A stretch of DNA of 64,000 nt from Mikania micrantha (taxonomy: Eukaryota > Streptophyta > Magnoliopsida > Asterales > Asteraceae), in NCBI GenBank assembly GCA_009363875.1, contig CM018688.1:61481001-61545000 (forward strand). The letters run 5' to 3'. A program made the position numbers and the translations under genes. This document shows positions 32,770 through 44,740 of this stretch, in pieces; within the stretch, counting starts at the first letter, position 1; each line of letters opens with the position of its first letter. Below the pieces are notes generated by a model that saw only the letters and a program-made list of their open reading frames with translations, was not told where the DNA came from and did no database searches.

Positions 32770-33895
32770 GCATCTAACACCATCTTGTTTCAATCCTTGC
32801 TTGCTAGTGGTTTGCATTTTGTTATTTTAATCATGTCTCTTGTTAATTCTAGCTACTTTGTTATTGTTCTTGTATGCCTTATGGGCTAAACACTTCATTG
32901 TCTAGATTATGATGAAACTTTTGTTTATGTGATGATGATTTTATGAATTGGTCAAATGGGTTTATGTCAAGATTCAAGATGAAGTTATGATTGTATTCCA
33001 ATGATGTTGTAAATTTATGTAGGTTGATTAGTGTTCAAGAATGATGAATGTTTAATCATACTATGTTGGAAAACCATGATCAAGCATTTGTTTATAATCT
33101 TACAACTTGTTTTTAAGATTATGCCATGAGATTAGGAATGATAATTGGTTTCTTGAATGTTATAAAACTTGCACAAGTATACTTTCTTTCACTAAAGTTT
33201 GGAAAAACCATGGTGATATTATAGTTTGTTGAAAATGATTAACATGTGAGTTAGGAAATTATGGCCAAATGACCTCATTTGCATGATTGTGTTCATAGAT
33301 TGTAAGTTGGAAGAAATTATGACTTTGTTGAATTTATGCAACTTAGGGTGATTAGTGTGTATAAGTCATATTAGTTTTCCTTAAGTTGTAGAATTAAGAT
33401 TCTTGACGGATGACTAATTCTTGATTAAATCTTGACATAGACCTTGACATTAGACTTCATAAAATAATCCTAGGTGATTAGAATGTGTTTATCATTTTAA
33501 TTTTCCAAAAGATTATAGGATTAGATATCTTTGACCGGAATCTAGTCAACATTTGGGTTCCCAATTCATAATAATCACATCACTAGACTAAGTGGATTCA
33601 TGATCTAGGCAATTTTCTTAGACTTTAGATTTTTCCAAAAAAAATCCTTCTTTTAGTTATTATTTTAAAATTCACAAAACCCAACTTTTCATGTGTTTGC
33701 TAAACATTGACCGAGATTTAGTATCGAGAGCTATCGTGTCCACGGATTGATATCCGGTTCTTACCATAAGCTATATTGCTATGCGATAGGTACACTTGCC
33801 TATTGTGTGTGATTTAGTTCTTAGTAAAAACCATTTTTAAAACTAAAATCTGTGTGAAAAACCCATTTAATAAATATATAGTTTCACGCACATCA
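32770..33895 (+). repeat. Athila-type LTR, 5'-truncated (arm A)
   Basis: This is the last ~1.1 kb of an Athila LTR, ending TTTCACGCACATCA. It matches the minus-strand LTR at 39857-40985 in inverted orientation. The first ~0.8 kb of the LTR, including the GCACGGTCGTGC array, is missing. The left junction with Tek-2 carries a 5-bp microhomology (AAGGA, 32765-32769). Confidence 0.85.
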
Positions 33896-33901
33896 AGTTT
33901 T

Positions 33902-33919
33902 TGGCGCCGTTGCCGGGGA
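33902..33919 (+). other. Athila primer binding site, arm A (Asp tRNA)
   Basis: TGGCGCCGTTGCCGGGGA is complementary to the 3' end of tRNA-Asp, the usual primer site of plant Athila/Tat elements. It lies 6 nt after the LTR. Confidence 0.9.
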
Positions 33920-34147
33920 CACGGTGATTTCAAGAAAAATCAGAGTTGGTGATTTAGCTTAGTTTTTAGTATAAAAATATTATTTTTATTCTATTTTATT
34001 TTATTTCACTAGTTTGATTTTTGACTCTTAGTTTTTATTAATTATTTTATTTTATTTTTCAAATTTTTTAATTTTATTTTATTTTTATTTTTTTATTTTT
34101 ATTTTTAACAGGTTTGATTCGGTAACTCGTTTATGCATTAAGTGTGT

Positions 34148-35741
34148 ATGTCCTCAACCCCCGAGCCGGACATTGTCGAGCCTAGATCGGAACCGGAGCG
34201 GTATTTTCGGCAAAGGTTGCGGGAGCGGTCCCGCGTTGTAGCAAATACCATCGAAGGAGACGGAGAGACCGACAATATCTTTGGCACGGGAGACACGACC
34301 ATGGCGGACCAAGATGATGACCGGACGATTTCTGACTTCGCGAAACCATCACTTGGAGGATTGGAGCCGAGCATCACCCGACCGACTGTGGAAGCTAACA
34401 ATTTCGAGATCAAGTCTAGTATAATCCAAATGGTTCAGAACACTGTTCAGTTTGACGGGAAGGATCACGAGGATCCTAATCTCCATATCGCGGGATTTCT
34501 GGAGATTTGCGCCACTTTCAAGATCAATGGCGCGTCTGATGACACCATTCGGCTTCGGTTATTCCCGTTCACTCTACGTGACCAAGCCAAGGCATGGCTG
34601 ATTTCTCTTCCCTTGGGCTGTATTACCACTTGGAATCAGATGTCTGAAAAGTTCTTTGAGAAATACTTTCCTCCCGAGAAAACTGCAAAGCGGCGAGCTC
34701 GGATTCTTTCGTTCCAGCAGGATGATGGTGAGACGTTCTACGAGGCGTGGGAGCGGTTCAAGGATCTTATGAGAAAGGTCCCACATCACGGTTTAGAGTT
34801 ATGGGGGCAATACGAGACATTCTACAATGGTCTTGATGTCAGCGGACGACAGTGGCTTGACAGTTATGCGGGTGGAGATTTTGGAGCGAAGCGACCGAGA
34901 GAGGCGTTTGAATTGCTCGAGAAAGTAGCTAGGAAGAGCTATTCTCAACAGGCCCCGAGAGCCAAGGCACCCAAACAGGGTGTCCATCAGGTTGATTCTT
35001 ATACTGCTTTGACTGCACAGTTGGAGGCCCTCTCCAGCAAAATCGAGCAGATGTCTGTGAACAAAGTTCAATCTTGTTGTGAGATATGTGGGGGACCACA
35101 CCATAGTGGGGAGTGTTCGATTAGGGATAGATCCGTTCACGAGCAGGTTGACTACATGGGCAACCAAAATCAGTCCCAAAATAATCCCTACAGTAACACC
35201 TATAATCCGGGGTGGAGGAATCACCCAAATTTCAGTTGGAAGTCTGGTACCACAAACCAGCAACCACCTGGATTCAATCCACGTCCCCCATTCCAAAATC
35301 AGTCTCACGGTCAGTCCTCACAGATTCGTCCTCCACAGAACGAGTTCCAAAATCAAGGTTCTAGCAGTGGGTCACAGCCCGCTCCTGAAAAGCGATCCAA
35401 TTTGGAGGACATGGTTGCACGGTTGCTATCTAACTCCGATAAGCATGAGACGTAGTTGAGGAACCAAAAGGCATCGATGCAAGCCATAGAGAATCAGGTA
35501 GGATAGATTGCTAAGTTGCTTTCCGAAAGGCAACAGGGTGGCCTCCCGAGTAACACTGAGCCAAATCCTAATGCTCATGTTAAGGCCATCACTTTGAGGA
35601 GTGGTAAATCCACCACTGCACCTCCTCCACCGGCTTCCCCTTCTTCTTCTCTTCCGCCGGTGATTGAGGAGGTTGCGACTGAGATTCCTGCTGAGGTGCA
35701 TTCCAGGCCAGGCCCAGCAAGTACATCACAAGCAAAGGAAC
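34148..35741 (+). pseudogene. Athila Gag, arm A, interrupted and truncated
   Basis: The Gag starts MSSTPEPDIVEPRSEPER and is open for about 436 codons to a TAG at 35453-35455. There the inverted copy has a Glu codon. A second stop follows near 35505. The retrotrans_gag region (FPFTLRDQAKAWLISLP, then FFEKYFPPEKTAK and WERFKDLMRKVPHHG) and a single CX2CX4HX4C-like knuckle (CCEICGGPHHSGEC) are present. The sequence stops matching Gag at about 35741, where it joins the minus-strand RNase H region head-on. It shows about 15 substitutions against the inverted copy over 1.6 kb, by eye. Confidence 0.85.
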
Positions 35742-38700
35742 GGAATTTATCGAACGCAAAGACCACGGCCAGGAGCTCCTTTTCAGTGGTGGTGTAGTGC
35801 TCCTGGGCATCATTCAGAGTTTTGCTTGCATAGTAAATCGGGTGGAAGTGCTTGTCCTTCCTTTGACCCAAAACTGCCCCAACCGCAAAATCGCTTGCGT
35901 CACACATAAGCTCAAACGGGAGTGCCCAATCGGGGGCGATCATGATAGGAGCATTAACCAACTTCTCCTTCAACAACCTGAATGCATGAAGGCATTCATC
36001 AGAAAACACGAACGGGGCGTCTTTCTCAAGAAGCTGAGTCATGTGGCGAGCTATCTTTGAGAAATCCTTGATGAAACGCCTATAAAACCCCGCGTGTCCT
36101 AAGAAACTCCGAATAGATTTCACAGAAGTGGGTGGCGGAAGCTTGACAATGGTCTCAATCTTGGCTCGGTCAACCTCAAGTCCGTCACGTGAAATCTTAT
36201 GCCCTAAAACAATGCCCTCCTTCACCATGAAGTGACATTTTTTCCAATTCAACACCAAGTTAGCTTCTTCACATCTAGCTAACATCTTCCTCAAATTTTC
36301 CAAGCAATGATTAAAGGAACTCCCAAAAACAGAAAAGTCATCCATAAATACCTCCATGGAGTCCTCGATCATATCATGAAAAATAGCCACCATACAACGC
36401 TGAAATGTGGCAGGGGCATTGCACAGTCCAAAGGGCATTCGCCTGTACGCGAATGTGCCATAGGGACATGTGAATGTTGTCTTCTCCTGATCCTCAGGAG
36501 CAATTGGGATCTGAACATACCCAGAAAAACCATCTAAGAAACAGTAGTACATCTTGCCCGACAATCTCTCCAACATCTGTCAATAAAAGGCAAGGGGAAG
36601 TGGTCTTTCCTAGTGGCATCGTTCAGTTTGCGGTAATCGATGCAAACTCTCCATCCGGTCACAGTACGAGTAGGAATCAACTCGTTTCTCTCATTGGTAA
36701 TCACTGTCATCCCACCCTTCTTTGGGACAACCTACACCGGACTCACCCAAGGGGAATTAGAAATAGGATAAATCAAACCTGCATCAAGTAACTTGATAAC
36801 CTCTTTCTTCACGACGTCTTGCATGTTGGGATTGAGACGTCTCTGATGCTGAACTACAGGCTTAAAATCCTCCTCCATCAAAATCTTATGGGTACAAAAA
36901 GATGGATTGATCCCCTTAATATCCATGATTTTCCACGCAATCGCCTTCTTATGCACTTTCAGAACCTCAAGCAACTTAGCCTTCTCTCCACTCGTCAACG
37001 CAGACGAGATGATAACGGGCAACCGAGACTCACCATCTAGGAATGCATACTCCAAATGACCGGGAAGCTCCTTAAGCTCAACAGATGGTGGGTCTTCAAC
37101 AGAAGGTAAAGCCTTAGGCTCAGCCTTGCGATCCATGACTTCAAACACTTCATCGTGAGGGGCAGGATCGTGGCTCAGCAATGCCACCATCTCCTCATCA
37201 AATCGACCCTCAGAGACTGGGTCTACATCCTCCCCTCCTAACAATTGGGTGTCAAACACCTCCACACACACACCCATCCTGTGATGGATCACTCATACAT
37301 GAATCAACAACATCAATGAAGTAGAGTGAATCGTCCTGACTCTGTGGATGCCACATTGACCTTCCGATATCAAAGGTCACCTCCTCATCATAAACTCTAA
37401 GTGTCAGTTTGCCCGAGCAAACAACAATGAGGGCTCTAGCAGTGGCTAGGAATGGACGACCAAGAATGAGAGGTACATTCTTATCTTCATCCATATCGAG
37501 GATCACAAAGTCCACAGAAAACACAAATCGATCAATCTTAACCAACAAATTCTCAACTATACCTCTCGGATATTTGACTGACCGATCGGCAAGCTGGATG
37601 CTCATTCGGGTTGGCTTAAGTTCAACACCAAGTTTCTCAAACACAGCATAGGGCATTAGATTGATGCTAGCCCCCAAATCAGCCAATGCATTACTGACTG
37701 ATAAACTTCCAATCAAGCATGGGATAGTGAAACTCCCAGGATCATTCATCTTCTGAGGAAGTTTGTTTTGAAGGATCGCAGAACACTCCTCACTCAATGT
37801 AACATGAGATAACTCCTCCAACTTCTTCTTTTTGGTGAGGATGTCCTTCAAAAACTTGGCATACTTAGGCATCTGAGCAAGTGCCTCAACAAATGGCAGA
37901 TTGATGTGCAACTGCTTGAACAATTCCAGAAATTTACCATATTGCTCCTCAAATTTCTGCTTCTTCAACCTGCTGGGGTATGGAACAGGAGGAGTGTAGT
38001 CCTTGACTGGTTCCTTTGCTTGTGCTGTACTTGCTGGGCCTGGCCTGGAATGCACCTCAGCAAGAATCTCAGTCGCAACCTCCTCAATCACCGGCGGAAG
38101 AGAAGAAGAAGGGGAAGCCGGTGGAGGAGGTGCAGTGGTGGATTTACCACTCCTCAAAGTGATGGCCTTAACATGAGCATTAGGATTTGGCTCAGTGTTA
38201 ATCGGGAGGCCACCCTGTTGCCTTTCGGAAAGCAACTTAGCAATCTGTCCTACCTGATTCTCTATGGCTTGCATCGATGCCTTTTGGTTCCTCAACTCCG
38301 TCTCATGCTTATCGGAGTTAGATAGCAACCGTGCAACCATGTCCTCCAAATTGGATCGCTTTTCAGGAGCGGGCTGTGACCCACTGCTAGAACCTTGATT
38401 TTGGAACTGGTTCTGTGGAGGACGAATCTGTGAGGACTGACCGTGAGACTGATTTTGGAATGGGGGACGTGGATTGAATCCGGGTGGTTGCTGGTTTGTG
38501 GTACCAGACTTCCAACTGAAATTTGGGTGATTCCTCCACCCCGGATTATAGGTGTTACTGTAGGGATTATTTTGGGACTGATTTTGGTTGCCCATGTAGT
38601 CAACCTGCTCGTGAACGGATCTATCCCTAATCGAACACTCCCCACTATGGTGTGGTCCCCCACATATCTCACAACAAGATTGAACTTTTTTCACAGACAT

Positions 38701-39604
38701 CTGCTCGATTTTGCTGGAGAGGGCCTCCAACTGTGCAGTCAAAAGCAGTATAAGAATCAACCTGATGGACACCCTGTTTGGGTTCCTTGGCTCTCGGGGC
38801 CTGTTGAGAATAGCTCTTCCTAGCTGCTTTCTCGAGCAATTCAAACGCCTCTCTCGGTCGCTTCGCTCCAAAATCTCCACCCGCATAACTGTCAAGCCAC
38901 TGTCGTCCGCTCACATCAAGACCATTGTAGAATGTCTCGTATTGCCTCCATAACTCTAAACCGTGATGTGGGACCTTTCTCATAAGATCCTTGAACCGCT
39001 CCCACGCCTCGTAGAACGTCTCACCATCATCCTGCTGGAACGAAAGAATCCGAGCTCGCAGCTTTGCAGTTTTCTCGGGAGGAAAGTATTTCTCAAAGAA
39101 CTTTTCAGACATCTGATTCCAAGTGGTAATACAGCCCGAGGGAAGAGAAATCAGCCATGCCTTGGCTTGGTCACGTAGAGTGAATGGGAATAACCGAAGC
39201 CGAATGGTGTCATCAGACGCGCCATTGATCTTGAAAGTGGCGCAAATCTCCAGAAATCCCGCGAAATGGAGATTAGGATCCTCGTGATCCTTCCCGTCAA
39301 ACTGAACAGTGTTCTGAACCATTTGGATTATACTAGACTTGATCTCGAAATTGTTAGCTTCCACAATCGGTCGGGTGATGCTCGGCTCCAATCCTCCAAG
39401 TGATGATTTCGCGAAGTCAGAAATCGTCCGGTCATCATCTTGGTCCGCCATGGTCGTGTCTCCCGTGCCAAAGATATTGTCGGTCTCTCCGTCTCCTTCG
39501 ATGGTATTTGCTACAACGCGGGACCGCTCCCGCAACCTTTGCCGAAAATACCGCTCCGGTTCCGATCTAGGCTCAACAATGTCCGGCTCGGGGGTTGAGG
39601 ACAT
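35742..39604 (-). pseudogene. Athila Gag-Pol remnant, minus strand
   Basis: Reading leftwards from ATG 39604, Gag is open to a one-base insertion (TTTT for TTT) near 38744. The frame then continues from 38740 to 37252 through the knuckle and the protease (ALADLGASINLMP and LILGRPFLATA). A further shift lies near 37265 in a GT-rich spot, and an in-frame TAG near 36735 replaces a Gln codon at the start of RT. Another shift lies near 36578. RT continues at 36576-35742 with YGTFAYRRMPFGLCNAPATF, the catalytic VFMDDFSVFG and a FLGHAGFYRRF block. RNase H stops at FAFDKFRS, where it meets arm A. Integrase is absent. Several independent lesions make the copy inactive. Confidence 0.87.
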
Positions 39605-39832
39605 ACACACTTAATGCATAAACGAGTTACCGAATCAAACCTGTTAAAAATAAAAATAAAAAAATAAAAATAAAATAAAATTAAAAAATTTGAAAAATAA
39701 AATAAAATAATTAATAAAAACTAAGAGTCAAAAATCAAACTAGTGAAATAAAATAAAATAGAATAAAAATAATATTTTTATACTAAAAACTAAGCTAAAT
39801 CACCAACTCTGATTTTTCTTGAAATCACCGTG

Positions 39833-39850
39833 TCCCCGGCAACGGCGCCA
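39833..39850 (-). other. Athila primer binding site, minus strand (Asp tRNA)
   Basis: The complement of TGGCGCCGTTGCCGGGGA lies 6 nt inside the LTR end at 39857, the same arrangement as in arm A. Confidence 0.9.
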
Positions 39851-39856
39851 AAAACT

Positions 39857-41757
39857 TGATGTGCGTGAAACTATATATTTATTAAATGGGTTTTTCACAC
39901 AGATTTTAGTTTTAAAAATGGTTTTTACTAAGAACTAAATCACACACAATAGGCAAGTGTACCTATCGCATAGCAATATAGCTTATGGTAAGAACCGGAT
40001 ATCAATCCGTGGACACGATAGCTCTCGATACTAAATCTCGGTCAATGTTTAGCAAACACATGAAAAGTTGGGTTTTGTGAATTTTAAAATAATAACTAAA
40101 AGAAGGATTTTTTTTTGGAAAAATCTAAAGTCTAAGAAAATTGCCTAGATCATGAATCCACTTAGTCTAGTGATGTGATTATTATGAATTGGGAACCCAA
40201 ATGTTGACTAGATTCCGGTCAAAGATATCTAATCCTATAATCTTTTGGAAAATTAAAATGATAAACACATTCTAATCACCTAGGATTATTTTATGAAGTC
40301 TAATGTCAAGGTCTATGTCAAGATTTAATCAAGAATTAGTCATCCGTCAAGAATCTTAATTCTACAACTTAAGGAAAACTAATATGACTTATACACACTA
40401 ATCACCCTAAGTTGCATAAATTCAACAAAGTCATAATTTCTTCCAACTTACAATCTATGAACACAATCATGCAAATGAGGTCATTTGGCCATAATTTCCT
40501 AACTCACATGTTAATCATATTCAACAAATTATAATATCACCATGGTTTTTCCGAACTTTAGTGAAAGAAAGTATACTTGTGCAAGTTTTATAACATTCAA
40601 GAAACCAATTATCATTCCTAATCTCATGGCATAATCTTAAAAACAAGTTGTAAGATTATAAACAAATGCTTGATCATGGTTTTCCAACATAGTATGATTA
40701 AACATTCATCATTCTTGAACACTAATCAACCTACACAAATTTACAACATCATTGTAATACAATCATAACTTCATCTTGAATCTTGACATAAACCCATTTG
40801 ACCAATTCATAAAATCATCATCACATAAACAAAAGTTTCATCATAATCTAGACAATGAAATGTTTAGCCCATAAGGCTTACAAGAACAATAACAAAGTAG
40901 CTAGAATTAACAAGAGACATGATTAAAATAACAAAATGCAAACCACTAGCAAGCAAGGATTGAAACAAGATGGTGTTAGATGCTCCTTGGATCTTCAAGA
41001 CCTTCACAATCTCCCTTAGACAGCTTCAAGAAATCTGAACAGAAGGTATTTTGGCTCCAGGAAGTCCAACCACTTGAAATGAGGTGAAAAGCTGAATTTA
41101 TAGAAATTCTGGAACTTGGCACGGTCGTGCACCATAGGTGCAGGGTCGTGCAAGGTGCTACAGTACTTCACTTTTGGTCTGGGACAGTTGTCGTAGTTGC
41201 CATTTTTAGCTAAGTCTCGAAAATTGACTCGAGGTGTCAGGCACGGTCGTGCCAAAAGTTGCACGGTCGTGCGCAAGTCGTCATGGCCGGCACTACCTCC
41301 ATCTGGCCCGGCACTGCCATGCTTTGCCCCGGCACTGGCTATCTTGCACGGTCGTGCTTGGCTTAAGCACTGTCGTGCATAGGTCAGCACTGTCATGCAT
41401 GGCCTAGCACTACCTTGTTGCACGGTCGTGCAACATTGTGCACGGTCGTGCATAGGCCAACACTGCCATGCATGGGCTAGCACTGCCTAGTTGCACGGTC
41501 GTGCAAAGTTGTGCACGGCCGTGCATGGGTCGGCACTGCCAGTGCAAGATTTGGCATGACAGTGCGCATCTGGAGATTTGCTCAAAAAATGCTGAAATTC
41601 CATCCAAAGCTTGATTTTCTTCCGAGCAAGGCCGTTTATCCTACAAATTCACAAAAACAATAATTAGGACTATTTGCGAATGAATTTGCATGTTGTTAAC
41701 GTTAAAACCGGGGGAATTTGAGTCGAATAATATGTATAATTTGACGTATATCAAACA
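39857..41757 (-). repeat. Athila-type LTR, full length (~1.9 kb), minus strand
   Basis: On the minus strand it starts TGTTTGATATACG (or TGATATACG, 4 nt further in) just after the polypurine-like AAGTGTGGGGA. It ends CACGCACATCA before the primer site. It is flanked by internal sequence on both sides: gag to the left, 3' ORF and untranslated region to the right. It therefore acts as a shared LTR, as in the Tek-2 array. It contains the GCACGGTCGTGC array (41118-41535). Confidence 0.82.
41118..41535. repeat. Array of GCACGGTCGTGC palindrome-like motifs in the Athila LTR
   Basis: GCACG-GT-CGTGC and one- or two-base variants (GCACTGTCGTGC, GCACTGTCATGC, GCACGGCCGTGC) occur at least a dozen times at irregular spacing in about 420 bp. 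Arms pair perfectly in the main form. It may be a transcription-factor site cluster or a hairpin array. Frames that cross it are by-products of the repeat. Confidence 0.8.
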
Positions 41758-43281
41758 TCCCCACACTTGAACTTTGCTTGTCCTCAAGCAAACAATGAAC
41801 CTTAATGGTGAAACCAATTTGCAAAAAATCAACTTGTAAGCAATGATGAGTCAAATAATCAAAAGCTTAGATTGTTTTTCAAAGGTTTACCAAATTTGAA
41901 ATTTTAAGCAAGAAAATAAAATCAAAATTATCAACAAGAATTCATACACAAGAGGATTCACTAACATGTTATACCCTATATTTCTCACAATGTTCACACA
42001 TACTCGGTTTATTTCGGATTCATACATGTAATGTGTATGTATAGAACACTCAATTGCCAAGACAATGGATCAACAAATATGATATTTGTAGTAAAAATCA
42101 ACTCTAAATCAAATAGCAAAAACAAAGCACAATTTAATCAAAAGGCCTTTATTGGGTTGTGTTTGAGATGGAGGATGGTTGGGGATAGAAGGATTGAGAT
42201 GAGGGAAATCCTTTGGCTAAGAATTTGCAAACAAAATGTATACTACATAGCCTTTTTGGCTTAATTGAGATTTTTTTTTGGACTTATTTACATCAACAAG
42301 CAAACATTGTGTTGCTTAATTATTTGTTTCACAAGAACTACTAAAAGGAAATAGAACTTCTAGCCAACTTTGAATTTGGATTTCAATAAAAGAGATGGGT
42401 TGATGGAGAAAGTGGTGATGAGGGTTTGTTCTAATGCCTTGATTAAATATAACTTTGTTCAAGCTTATGACTTTGGAGATGTATGTTTTAAACAAATATT
42501 AATTTGTATGAAACATCCGGCACACTCAATCCATAAAATATGCAATAACTACTAATGTTCAAGGTTTCAAATGCTCACAAAAAATGGAAGGAATGGGTAA
42601 AAATATAGGATATAACTTTTAGTTCCTCCTTTTGTCTAATCACAAATGATGATAACAAAAAAATTATTTCACTTGTTAAAAATTCCAAATTAAGATACCC
42701 TTTATCAAAACAAGCCTCGTTTCAATTATCAAAAACTTGTTTGCTTAACTTGTTGATTACAAAACAAATTAATTGCACCAAAACAATGAAAGGTTCTTTG
42801 CAAAAATGCTTATTACTCTTAGACAAACAAAGTTATATCAACAATAAACGTATACCCCGAAAGTATACCCCTCCCCACACTTGAATTGCACAATGTCCCT
42901 ATTGTGCAACAAAAACATGCGAAAAATAAGAGTGATCTTGCACGAATGTGAAAAGGAATAAGACTTCCCTACGGGTCTTTGGAGAGACCGGTGTGTAAAA
43001 TTTGCATGATCCTTGCAACTGTAAGGGCATTTCGTGTACCTGCACTGAAAATCAACTACAAAACAAAGCTGAAAGCAACAACTCACAACAACCAAGAGAC
43101 CAAAAACAAAGCACCAGATCCATCAATCCATAAAACAGCCAACCAAAAATATTGTTTACAACCCAAATAAAAAATAAAAACTACACTAAACAGAGTTAAT
43201 GCGTACAGCAAAATGTATAACTCTCAAAAATATAGATAACCATCAGACTAAACTAAACTGCGGGGGAGGGAGGACATCAGA
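41758..43281 (-). other. Athila 3' untranslated internal region
   Basis: On the minus strand this runs from the end of the 3' ORF to the LTR. Two copies of the purine-rich AAGTGTGGGG (about 42870-42885 and 41760-41770) are typical of this part of Athila elements. The second adjoins GACAAGCAAAGTTC and the LTR and is the likely polypurine tract. I find no further coding sequence. Small open frames at 42031-42555 have no domain. Confidence 0.6.
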
Positions 43282-44665
43282 CTAGTCCTCCTCATCATCA
43301 TGCGGTCCCGAACCGCTCACTTCTCCATCATGACCTCCCCTGGAACGTTTCTGCGCACCACCTGAAGAATAGCCATAGTCAAACCATGGTGGCTCAGAAA
43401 CATCGAACTGATGAAAAGCCGCAGCCGACTGATGAGACGCAAAAAGCCACTCAAAGCTCCGTCTCTGGTCGTCCTGTATCTGATGCAGCAAATCATACTG
43501 CCTGGTCTGCTCAGTCTGAAAATTATCTATACGCTGATTAAATCTTTGCTGCTCAGCGTGCAGCTCCTCCTGGGACACCTGCAATCCCGAAAATCGGTGC
43601 CACAAGTCCAGATTGGACGGGGGGTCCGGACCATGAGTGGGTGCAAAGTCCAAAAACTCATCATTGGGGGGATACCCGTAGTCAAAACCCCCAAGTCCCA
43701 TACCATATGGCGCCCCCTCCTTCGGGGCCCCTCTCCTCCTCGTGTTCCTCTTCCTCCTCTTCTTCTTCATTCTCCTCAGGGACTGGATCCCAGATCCGAC
43801 CATCCCGACCCTTCAATCTCATCCCAACAGGCGTCCGCTCCACTATCTTCATGTAACGAAGAGTACGCATATCAAGCGGGGACGTATCACATACATGAGT
43901 GAAGCTGGCTACTTCGGTCAGAAGCCCAAAGGAATCAGCCAACTGAGTGATGTAAGCGCCCCCGCAAATGTGGCTGGACGCCTGCTTGCCCGAACTGGTA
44001 GTCAGAAAGAAGGCTAAGCAATGGGCAATGTTACAATGGATGCCCCTGACTAAGCAGTAGAGATAAAACAAATCTCTAGTGGGCACATTGCCCAAGCTGT
44101 CGCCTCGCTGTAAGATGGTACCTACCAGTATCCGATGAATGAACCTATGCAGCGGATCGCAAAGTTTTGTAGCCTTCGCTCTTCGGGGGTCGTAAACCCC
44201 CTCAGCAACCTCGGCCCAAAACGTGGCCTTCTCAATCTCATCCTCGAAATCATGTAATCCATCAAACACTTTTGAAGCTAACTCTCCTTCCGTATATAAA
44301 CCCATCCTAGTCGCGAACTGCGCGACTGAGAGCCTCCTCCATATTCCCCCCAAACGAAAAGTCAATCCAAACCGTTTCCGGTAAATGTTTTGAGAGGGGA
44401 AACTGAAGGAGTATGATGAGAAGAACTTCAAGATCAGTTCACGATACTGAGGACGGTTGATATAAAAAAGGCAGGACCACGGCTCGGTGATCAGTTGCTG
44501 AAGACGTGTTTGTTGATTAAGATTGACCACCAGGTCCCAACTAAGGCTCTTCATCGGCTCGATCTGGCGCCGACGTGCCCACAACGAATGTAACATGGGA
44601 ATACAGGGGGCATCGCGCTCGTGAGTCGGGTCAAAGTTATCAAAATCCTTCTCACCGACAACCAA
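43282..44665 (-). pseudogene. Athila 3' ORF (ATHILA ORF-1-like / env-position protein), frameshifted
   Basis: Two overlapping minus-strand frames (44665-43682 and 43803-43282) appear to be one gene of roughly 460 codons, broken by a frameshift in a GAA/GAG-rich tract around 43745-43800. The first part has the conserved core RFGLTFRLGGIWRRLSVAQF, then DPLHRFIHRILVGTILQRGD and AHCLAFFLTTSSGKQASSHI. I recognise these as the ATHILA ORF-1 / putative plant transposon protein family. The second part has a glutamine-rich coiled-coil-like segment (about 80 residues after HRFSGLQVSQEEL) and an acidic end. No transmembrane or signal segment is apparent, so an envelope role is not supported. The start is probably truncated, because the frame lacks an upstream ATG context and runs into AT-rich DNA near 44740. 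Confidence 0.72.
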
Positions 44666-44740
44666 TCGTTTGAATTGAACAAAAACCCAAATCTCTAAAA
44701 TTTAATAAAACTCAAATCTTTAAGCAAATCTCTCAAATTT

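Larger units (their letters stand above)
32765..40988. repeat. Large inverted duplication of Athila LTR-gag (two ~2.98-kb arms)
   Basis: Arm A (32765-35741, plus) is the inverted copy of arm B (38010-40988), separated by a 2.27-kb spacer (35742-38009) that holds Athila pol on the minus strand. The arms share LTR end, primer site and gag, but differ at about 1% of sites in the gag part by eye, including stop codons in only one arm. They are therefore not a simple sequencing palindrome. A transcript through the locus could fold into a very long hairpin. Confidence 0.88.

Noticed and set aside
34148..35741. Inverted Athila arms as a pure assembly or hairpin-read artefact
   Set aside because: The arms differ at about fifteen sites in gag, including arm-specific stops and a frameshift, which a simple palindromic read artefact would not give. 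Long-read confirmation is still listed as a check.
41016..41607. Cysteine- and arginine-rich open frames across the GCACGGTCGTGC array
   Set aside because: The repetitive protein pattern is dictated by the DNA repeat and the region is an LTR.
43411..44017. Plus-strand open frames rich in Ser/Pro opposite the Athila 3' ORF
   Set aside because: They are antisense shadows of the glutamate-rich coding sequence on the minus strand.
43282..44665. Envelope-type membrane protein
   Set aside because: The position is that of an env-like gene, but I see no signal peptide or transmembrane segment. The sequence matches the ATHILA ORF-1 type instead.
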